Positions 27,660 to 33,656 of a stretch of DNA of 33,656 nt are shown one piece after another (the stretch's first letter is position 1; every line of letters starts with the position of its first letter). Both the position numbers and the translations under genes were made by a program. A model generated the notes under the pieces. It did no database searches, had not been told where the DNA came from, and saw only the letters and a list, made by a program, of their open reading frames with translations. This DNA is from Candidatus Omnitrophota bacterium (lineage in GTDB: Bacteria; Omnitrophota; Omnitrophia; JAHJGZ01; JAFGJY01): contig JAFGJY010000114.1 of assembly GCA_016928875.1 (NCBI GenBank), positions 1-33,656 on the forward strand, given 5' to 3'.

Positions 27660-29255
27660 TTAATGATTAATACCAATTGTTGGTTTTAAATTGTTTTTAG
27701 CCCGTTGTAACTTATCTAGGAACGTGCCTTTCTTGAATTCCTGTTTCCATCCCCTGAGCACCATCCATCCGCCGAAGCGCGTCAGATTGTTGCGCCACGG
27801 ACGGTACCATTTAAGCCATCCTCTTTGTAGATTATGAAGAAAGAACAGCAGTGCCGGAAACGAAAAAAGATGAAATCCTACCATGAAGAAGTATTTAAAA
27901 TGGTAAAACTTGCTCATGATCTTACGAATAGACGCTTGTAGTTCCTCCGGTTTTATCGGTGGATCGGGTACAAAAAGCGGGAAATTACCGTCGTAATATT
28001 CCCACCCAAGGTCGTGCGTTGAATAGATCCTGTTATCCTGCTCAAGCCGGTCACGCAATTCTGTCCCCGGCAATGGTACGGGCAAAAGAACTTGCACGGT
28101 GTCGATCTTTGCTTTATTGATGAACGTTTTAAAACGCTTTACCCGTTCCTTGGCGCGCATAGTAAATTTATGTCCGCCTTTAAGCGGATATCCAAATATG
28201 AACATGCCGTGTACTAAAAAGCCAAATTTATGGTATGCTCTGGCTAACGCTACCATATCTTCGGGTTTGACCCTTTTATTCATTGCCAACAGTTCCTCTT
28301 CGATCGGGGATTCAAACCCGATACAGACCGCATTGATGCCGGCCTCACGCATTGCCGTGAGAAGCTCGGCATCTTTCGCATTGTCTAATCGTATCTGGAC
28401 CGTGAAATCGAGCCGTTTGCCGATACTTTCCTGGTAGTATCTGAGCATATGACAGAAGTCGATCGTTGCGGGACGGTCTTGGCCAAACAGATCATCGACA
28501 ATAAAGAAATGTTTTGCATTATTCGTTTCTACGAGCGACCTGATCCCTTCCATGGTCCGCTCCGGAGATGCACATCGCGGCTTACCCCTTACCGTGCAAA
28601 ACTCACAATCCATGCCGCAGCCCCGAATACGGCCCACCGGATAAAGATTGATCTTTGCGTATCGCACGAGCGAGAAGTCAGGCACCGGCAACATATCAAA
28701 ATCGGTGATCGGTTCGCGTGGCGGCGTCGACCGTACGGATCCGTTCTCACGATATGAGATCCCCGCTACCTTTTTAAGCTCACGCTTGTCCATTAAAGCC
28801 TCGAGCAGCTCTGGCATCGTAAGCTCACCTTCGCCGCTGACCACGTAATCAACATTATGCTTAAGCGCATCGGCAATATTCTCGCCCATAAAATGCTGAC
28901 CGCCTGCAACCGTTATTACACCACGCTGTTTATAAAATCCTGCGACTTCATAAAGCCGTGGTATTGTGCTCGTAAGGCCACCGTAAATACCCACTACATC
29001 GGCCGGCCGGAGCGCCTGAAGCGCACCGTGATCTACGGCACCGCTGCTCGTTTTCGGGCCATATTGCCGATAATTGTTTTCGTCAATGACCTCTACGTCC
29101 CATCCCGGCATTTCATTAATGACACTTGCAACGCATATCGGCCCCAATGCAGTCGTTCGCCGCGCTACGTGAGAATAAATATTGAATATCGGATATGACG
29201 GGACGATAAGCCGGAAACGATATCGTCTATGTGTTTGATCAAGTGCAATTTTCAT
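27660..29255 (-). CDS. B12-binding domain radical SAM protein
   Basis: N-term B12-binding-like region (VVGIYGGLTSTIPRLYEVAGFYKQRGVITVAGGQH); RGCGMDCEFCTVRG (CxxxCxxC). Start at MKIALDQTHRR. Confidence 0.9.
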   Translation of the reverse strand: MKIALDQTHRRYRFRLIVPSYPIFNIYSHVARRTTALGPICVASVINEMPGWDVEVIDENNYRQYGPKTSSGAVDHGALQALRPADVVGIYGGLTSTIPRLYEVAGFYKQRGVITVAGGQHFMGENIADALKHNVDYVVSGEGELTMPELLEALMDKRELKKVAGISYRENGSVRSTPPREPITDFDMLPVPDFSLVRYAKINLYPVGRIRGCGMDCEFCTVRGKPRCASPERTMEGIRSLVETNNAKHFFIVDDLFGQDRPATIDFCHMLRYYQESIGKRLDFTVQIRLDNAKDAELLTAMREAGINAVCIGFESPIEEELLAMNKRVKPEDMVALARAYHKFGFLVHGMFIFGYPLKGGHKFTMRAKERVKRFKTFINKAKIDTVQVLLPVPLPGTELRDRLEQDNRIYSTHDLGWEYYDGNFPLFVPDPPIKPEELQASIRKIMSKFYHFKYFFMVGFHLFSFPALLFFLHNLQRGWLKWYRPWRNNLTRFGGWMVLRGWKQEFKKGTFLDKLQRAKNNLKPTIGINH

Positions 29256-29425
29256 AAGTAGTAACCTTTCTCTATTAGGTAAGGCATTATACACCCTAAA
29301 TATAATAAATCAACAAGGCTGGATAAAAGATGGACGCGGACAGATATAGCAATATGCTTTGCAGACAAGGGTTAGGTTCTTTAGGCCTGCATCATTACAT
29401 GAAAACTTCCATCTATAAAGACACG

Positions 29426-29457
29426 AACGAGGCGGAACCGATCGTTCACGCCTCGTT
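29426..29457 (-). terminator. hairpin terminator-like downstream of ydbL-like gene
   Basis: aacgaggcg (29426-29434)/cgcctcgtt (29449-29457), 19 nt beyond the 29476 stop. Confidence 0.65.
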
Positions 29458-29475
29458 TGAGCAACTGCGTGGCCA

Positions 29476-29880
29476 CTATTTTGTAACCCATGCACCGTTT
29501 TCAAGTTGGATATGCTCACCGGGTTGAGCTTTCGAACGCTGGACCTCGGCGAAAACTGCTTCGATAGTACCCAAAGCGCTTGTCAAACCATTTTGATCAG
29601 CAATAGCTTGGTAGATGAGTTTACGATCCTGGTTTTCAGCATTAATGATCGCGTGCGCCGTCTCATCAGATGTCACTACCTCAACATAGCCCGCCTTGTT
29701 CTCTCCTACAATACCTTGCGATTTGAGCGATTGCAGTTCATTAAATCTACCGCGTCGGGCATCAAGCGCCTGTTGTATGGCTGGAGTGATAGTTTTAAGG
29801 TCATACATGGCCGCGATAGCATGTGTGGTGAACGTTGCTAGTAGTATACCGCCAATAACGATCAATATTAATTTCTTCAT
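29476..29880 (-). CDS. ydbL: YdbL family (DUF1318) periplasmic protein
   Basis: Signal peptide; ALDARRGRFNELQSLKSQGIVGENKAGYVEV...NAENQDRKLIYQAIADQNG matches YdbL/DUF1318. Confidence 0.88.
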   Translation of the reverse strand: MKKLILIVIGGILLATFTTHAIAAMYDLKTITPAIQQALDARRGRFNELQSLKSQGIVGENKAGYVEVVTSDETAHAIINAENQDRKLIYQAIADQNGLTSALGTIEAVFAEVQRSKAQPGEHIQLENGAWVTK

Positions 29881-29912
29881 TGGTGTTCCTCCTTACTATA
29901 TTTGATAACGAA

Positions 29913-30122
29913 TTACTGTTTAAATGGTTGCTCTGATTTGCCACTTACATAATCTTCGATGTTCGTAGCCGTATTCTGCATGCCCTTGACATCCACGGTA
30001 ATGTGGGCATTGATCGTGATCGGCCGGTTCGGATCACCAACCGCCTTTACCGTACAGCTTGTCATGCTGAATAAAACCACCGTAAGCATGCTCCACATTA
30101 AAACATCACATTTATGTATCAT
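29913..30122 (-). CDS. ynbE: YnbE-like lipoprotein
   Basis: Lipobox FSMTSC; PNRPITINAHITVDVKG as in YnbE; GGGGAG upstream of ATG at 30122; between ydbH- and ydbL-like genes. Confidence 0.78.
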   Translation of the reverse strand: MIHKCDVLMWSMLTVVLFSMTSCTVKAVGDPNRPITINAHITVDVKGMQNTATNIEDYVSGKSEQPFKQ

Positions 30123-30139
30123 ATAGCTCCCCTTTATCA

Positions 30140-31162
30140 TTATGATTGTTCTTGCTTGTTCATATCGGTCAGCGCCAGAAGGTTCATCAGCCCGCCTTCT
30201 ACGATAAGATCAAGCGTAAGATTAAGATCAAGATTGATGCGTTTGCTTGATAATTGTAACTCGATAGTCATTTTTTCACTATCAAAATTCGTTACTTTCA
30301 CGATCGTTTTATCCAGCTCTATCTTTCTTTGCTCTTTTATCAATAAGGCCAGCTCGTTACGCTCAGCGCTCTGCGGGATGTAGTTGATCAGGAATTGCAG
30401 TACTGCCGCATTGATCATGCTTCTTTTGGTCATTACCATGTCAGCTTGCATATCCGTAATAGCGCCCGCGGCTGCCTGCACAGTGATCGAAATATTTGCG
30501 ATCCCATCAACCTGTGAGACAAGGTCGGGCCGGTCATGCGCGATCTTCGAAATATCGATATCATCAAGAGTTAAAAACATTTCAATGTATCCGTTCTGGT
30601 CGGGTTTGCACAAGACCGTCGCGTTGACCGATCCCCCGTAAAACTGTGCTATGATGCTGGTTATCTGAATTTCATCCAACATGCCTGCAATATGCCCTGA
30701 TATCTCCGTAGCGGCAAGTTTCTGGGTTGTTACTGTCTTAATGCTAAGGTCGCCGTCTATTTCAAAGTCGTTCTTCGGCCGCCGGGTAAAGACACCATCA
30801 AACCCTACATCATCTATAACAAGCTCCATCCCTATGAAAGTTCCGTTTTGCGCATGTATTTTCACCGGATGTGTTGCGCCCAAAAGCGCATAGATCGACG
30901 AAACATTGAAATGCTTGAACGCGATCGCCATCTCCCCGGCCTTATCAGACAGTTTAATGATCATGTTATCAAACGTAAGTGAACCATCGATATTGAAACG
31001 TTGTTTCGTAAGCAAAAGCTCGGTTATGCGAATATCCTTGAGGAAGATATTAGCGATGGGCGGAACGATATTTTTAGTAACAGTTTTGGAATTAAGCGCC
31101 CAATAAAGGATGGCACTGATAGTAATGATCACAACGGGAAAGATGATTAGAAGTTTTCTCAT
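30140..31162 (-). CDS. ydbH: short YdbH-like (AsmA-like) protein
   Basis: N-terminal TM; repeated beta-rich pattern; FLTLDDIDISKI, FYGGSVNATVLCKPDQNGYIEM, C-terminal LDLNLTLDLIVEGGLMNLLAL; synteny with ynbE/ydbL. Confidence 0.72.
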   Translation of the reverse strand: MRKLLIIFPVVIITISAILYWALNSKTVTKNIVPPIANIFLKDIRITELLLTKQRFNIDGSLTFDNMIIKLSDKAGEMAIAFKHFNVSSIYALLGATHPVKIHAQNGTFIGMELVIDDVGFDGVFTRRPKNDFEIDGDLSIKTVTTQKLAATEISGHIAGMLDEIQITSIIAQFYGGSVNATVLCKPDQNGYIEMFLTLDDIDISKIAHDRPDLVSQVDGIANISITVQAAAGAITDMQADMVMTKRSMINAAVLQFLINYIPQSAERNELALLIKEQRKIELDKTIVKVTNFDSEKMTIELQLSSKRINLDLNLTLDLIVEGGLMNLLALTDMNKQEQS

Positions 31163-31272
31163 GGAAAGATAATATCACAAAATGCGATAAATCTAACAAG
31201 AATTAATCAACAAATACCATTAAATAACACTATGATGATTTCATGCTGAACGTCTTTCAGATCAAGATAATG

Positions 31273-31881
31273 TTAATTTCTAGCGAGAATAACGAATAAA
31301 TACTCATGTCTTTTCGGATCAACCCCGCCATCGAGGACACGAAATCCGATAGGATCTACAGCGTTTTGAATAGAATCAACATTATCAAAAAATAGATACT
31401 CACTATGAAGTGACCGCGGATGTCGTTGAGGATACAGTGATGTTGCAGTACTTAAGAGGGTATACCCTGCTCCGCGCATGACCCGTCGCGCTTCCTGAAG
31501 TGCATGCCACCGACGATCTCCGATATAAGAAAATATTGAAAAAAAGATAAAATCAAATGCCTCATCCTGAAACGGCCATGGCTGTGTAACATCCATTTCC
31601 TTGAATGTAACGTTATCGATCCCTCTCTTTTTACATAACAGCCGTCCCGCATCAAGATAGATGGTCACATTGTCAATACACACGATCGAATGACCGTTAG
31701 CATGGATCGGGAACGCTTCTCTCCCATTGCCGGAGCCAAGCACCAGCACGTCGCTCGGCCTCGTAAGGTATTTATCGACCAACTCCTTTTCTTTGGTGAA
31801 GTAGCCGAACTCGAAATTCTCTCGAGCAGCAAACAATGTTCCCCAGGGGAACGTCTTTTTTATGCGTTCTTCTTTCTTCAT
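31273..31881 (-). CDS. class I SAM-dependent methyltransferase
   Basis: VLVLGSGNGREAFPIHANGHSIVCIDNV...DVTQPWPFQDEAFDFIFFS. Confidence 0.85.
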   Translation of the reverse strand: MKKEERIKKTFPWGTLFAARENFEFGYFTKEKELVDKYLTRPSDVLVLGSGNGREAFPIHANGHSIVCIDNVTIYLDAGRLLCKKRGIDNVTFKEMDVTQPWPFQDEAFDFIFFSIFSYIGDRRWHALQEARRVMRGAGYTLLSTATSLYPQRHPRSLHSEYLFFDNVDSIQNAVDPIGFRVLDGGVDPKRHEYLFVILARN

Positions 31882-32005
31882 AACATAATACGAGCTTCAG
31901 ATACAGCAATAATACAAAATGTAACTATTGCCGCATAAATAATAATTTTTAAAATTGGTGTATTCACGGAAGAGAATTATAAACAGGACGTATAAATACA
32001 TGCGT

Positions 32006-32353
32006 TTATTTTTCCCAAAAAAACGGGAATGGCTCTTTTAATGTAGAAACAAAGCGCCACCAGATCGCATGACCTATGATCCATAAAACAAGGCACACGA
32101 AGATCAATACATGATCTTTGTCCAGATCGTAGCCCATTTTTGAGAAGGTATGAATGTACAAAAAAATCAAAGGAATAGAAAGTATGATGTAACTGTAAGT
32201 CGTAAACGCAGACTCCTGGCACAGGGTCCCGCAGGAAGGGCATTCGAAAACAGGGAGAGTCCTTCGCCACATATTTTTCCAAAAGAACTTAAATATCCCC
32301 TTAAAATAGGTTACATAAGAGATTTGTTTGTTACACTTGTAACATTGTGCCAT
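32006..32353 (-). CDS. small CxxC...CxxC membrane protein (cxxc_20_cxxc-like)
   Basis: MAQCYKCNKQISYV...FECPSCGTLCQES followed by two TM segments. Confidence 0.65.
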   Translation of the reverse strand: MAQCYKCNKQISYVTYFKGIFKFFWKNMWRRTLPVFECPSCGTLCQESAFTTYSYIILSIPLIFLYIHTFSKMGYDLDKDHVLIFVCLVLWIIGHAIWWRFVSTLKEPFPFFWEK

Positions 32354-32531
32354 TCAAAGTTTCTCCTTAAAATGATACTTTAGAGATTAGTTAGTAATGG
32401 TGGAGGCGAATGCAACCAATTCGCACCTTTTGCGCCTGCCCGCCGAAGCACGCTTCAGAGGACTTCTATATCCAGCGAAGGTGGGAGATCAGTCTCCATA
32501 TCAATATCCACCCTGTCAAAGATGTTCCATA

Positions 32532-32658
32532 GTATCAAAAGATCTCCAGAAAAGTAAGACAATTACGAGAACTTGGTATGACCTTTAAAGCCATTGCAGA
32601 ATCGCTTGGAGTCGACACGAAAACAGTTATAAAAGCCTATCGGTTGAGCAAATATTAA
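32532..32658 (+). pseudogene. remnant HTH, possibly recombinase C-terminal-like fragment
   Basis: In-frame ..YQKISRKVRQLRELGMTFKAIAESLGVDTKTVIKAYRLSKY*; stop codon immediately upstream (cca tag) and no start/catalytic domain. Confidence 0.45.
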
Positions 32659-32948
32659 CTTGCCTTCAAAACGGCGACTTCAGATTGCAACTTTTTTCCA
32701 AGCTTATCAGCCTGGACCTCAAGATCGTAATGCGACTGCAAATTGAGCCAAAATTCAGCATTCATCTCAAAAAAGCGTCCTAACCTTAAAGCTGTATCTG
32801 CAGAAATCGATCTCTTCCCGTGAACGATTTCATTAATCCGTCTTGCAGGTACACTTATCGCTTGAGCCAGCTTGTATTGACTGATCTCCATAGGTTTCAG
32901 AAACTCTTCGAACAATATCTCGCCTGGATGTATCGATTTAATCTTCAT
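32655..32948 (-). CDS. higA: HigA family antitoxin (HTH)
   Basis: SIHPGEILFEEFLKPMEISQYKLAQAISVPARRINEIVHGKRSISADTALRLGRFFEMNAEFWLNLQ. Confidence 0.95.
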   Translation of the reverse strand: MKIKSIHPGEILFEEFLKPMEISQYKLAQAISVPARRINEIVHGKRSISADTALRLGRFFEMNAEFWLNLQSHYDLEVQADKLGKKLQSEVAVLKAS

Positions 32949-32957
32949 AGTAACCTC

Positions 32958-33239
32958 CTAATGATAATCTTCTATTTGTACATCATATGCATTTCCATTT
33001 TCCCATTTAAAACATAATCGCCATTGATCATTAACTCGAACGCTCCATGCTCCTTTACGATCTCCCGTAAGCGGCTTTAAACGATTTCCTGGCGGAACTC
33101 TCAAATCATTTACATCTACAGCAGCATGAAGCATTACAAGCTTCATTAACATAGTTCTCTTTACGTTAGCGGGGAATTTCTTTACAGTCTTTCTATTAAA
33201 GAGCTCTTTAGTATTTTTGCATTTAAATGTCTTTATCAT
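32958..33239 (-). CDS. higB: HigB/RelE family toxin
   Basis: MIKTFKCKNTKELFNRK...LRVPPGNRLKPLTGDRKGAWSVRVNDQWRLCFKWENGNAYDVQIEDYH; start at 33239. Confidence 0.95.
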   Translation of the reverse strand: MIKTFKCKNTKELFNRKTVKKFPANVKRTMLMKLVMLHAAVDVNDLRVPPGNRLKPLTGDRKGAWSVRVNDQWRLCFKWENGNAYDVQIEDYH

Positions 33240-33259
33240 GCACAAATAATAACACATCA

Positions 33260-33286
33260 CGTTAATAACGTCAACCGTTATTAACG
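33260..33286. promoter_or_regulatory. probable HigA operator
   Basis: Perfect 11-bp IR cgttaataacg-tcaac-cgttattaacg just upstream of higB. Confidence 0.75.
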
Positions 33287-33318
33287 AAAAACGTTATCAT
33301 TGATAAAACACCAAGCAC

Positions 33319-33348
33319 AAAAAAAGACGCTCTTTTGAGCGTCTTTTT
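33319..33348. terminator. bidirectional-type hairpin terminator
   Basis: aaaaaaagacgctcttttgagcgtcttttt. Confidence 0.75.
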
Positions 33349-33536
33349 AACTTAAAGTGCGACTATGAGTTACATAAATGGTGGAGGCGGTGGGACATTT
33401 TCGCCTACAGTCATCACTTCCTGTGATTCCTTGCGTCGACTTCCCTTCGTTCGCTGACGCCGTCTGTCCTGACGGCTTTTCCTCCCCTAAGGTCGGCGCT
33501 CACTGCGCTGCAATTCCCACTTTAGCCTAAATTTAA

Positions 33537-33570
33537 AAGGGGATGACACCTTTCGGCATCATCCCCTTTA
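33537..33570 (-). terminator. tmRNA terminator
   Basis: On the minus strand GGGGAUGAUGCC-GAAA-GGUGUCAUCCCC stem with GNRA loop then U run; adjacent to tmRNA 3' end. Confidence 0.75.
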
Positions 33571-33574
33571 AAAA

Positions 33575-33656
33575 TGGAGGCGGTGGGAATTGCACCCACG
33601 TCCAATGAAGTTACCTTAGCAAGTAGCTACATGCTTAGTTTATCATTGATTTAACC
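33575..33656 (-). ncRNA. ssrA: tmRNA (ssrA), 3' part; continues beyond the window
   Basis: Minus strand ...AAACTAAGCATGTAG...GGACGTGGGTGCAATTCCCACCGCCTCCA: T-arm and acceptor 3' strand plus the typical GCATGTAG upstream segment. Confidence 0.88.

Noticed and set aside
32396-32427. A complete tRNA at the T-arm-like hairpin
   Set aside because: No D-arm or anticodon arm can be built upstream on the minus strand and the loop TGGTTGC is not a T-loop consensus; only a 3'-end-like fragment.
32397-32588. 63-aa plus-strand ORF MVEANATNSH...
   Set aside because: Runs through repeat-like palindromic sequence and the tmRNA-like repeat; no family features or RBS.

Overview
This 33.7 kb bacterial chromosomal window is coded almost entirely on the minus strand. 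The style suggests an uncultured Gram-negative, possibly Omnitrophota-like, but that placement is an inference. Content is mainly cell-envelope and housekeeping genes: DUF3137-like and LemA proteins, two SYLF/Ysc84 proteins, LpxL-family acyltransferase, nitronate monooxygenase/FabK-like enzyme, LpxA, a DUF1016-N/thermonuclease fusion, YfbR-like HD hydrolase, RlmB-type methyltransferase, beta-carbonic anhydrase, a 22-aa repeat protein, several large secreted proteins (including DUF2341/LamG), TolC plus RND permease, a Y1/REP-type transposase, a 1155-aa secreted multidomain protein, RhlE-like helicase, a B12-binding radical SAM enzyme, a ydbH-ynbE-ydbL-type operon, a methyltransferase, a HigBA toxin-antitoxin pair, and the 3' end of tmRNA at the right edge. 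The most interesting points are: (i) a DUF1016-N domain fused to an SNase domain instead of its usual PD-(D/E)XK partner; (ii) a cluster of tmRNA-3'-end-like repeats around HigBA and a recombinase-like HTH remnant; (iii) a very short YdbH in a conserved ydbH-ynbE-ydbL order; (iv) a shared C-terminal motif on two adjacent secreted proteins; (v) several unrelated long perfect palindromes at gene ends; (vi) a HUH transposase with a DnaA-C-like tail, flanked by a 26-bp perfect inverted repeat. No CRISPR array, rRNA or complete tRNA was recognised. No single multi-gene novel defence system is clearly demonstrated.
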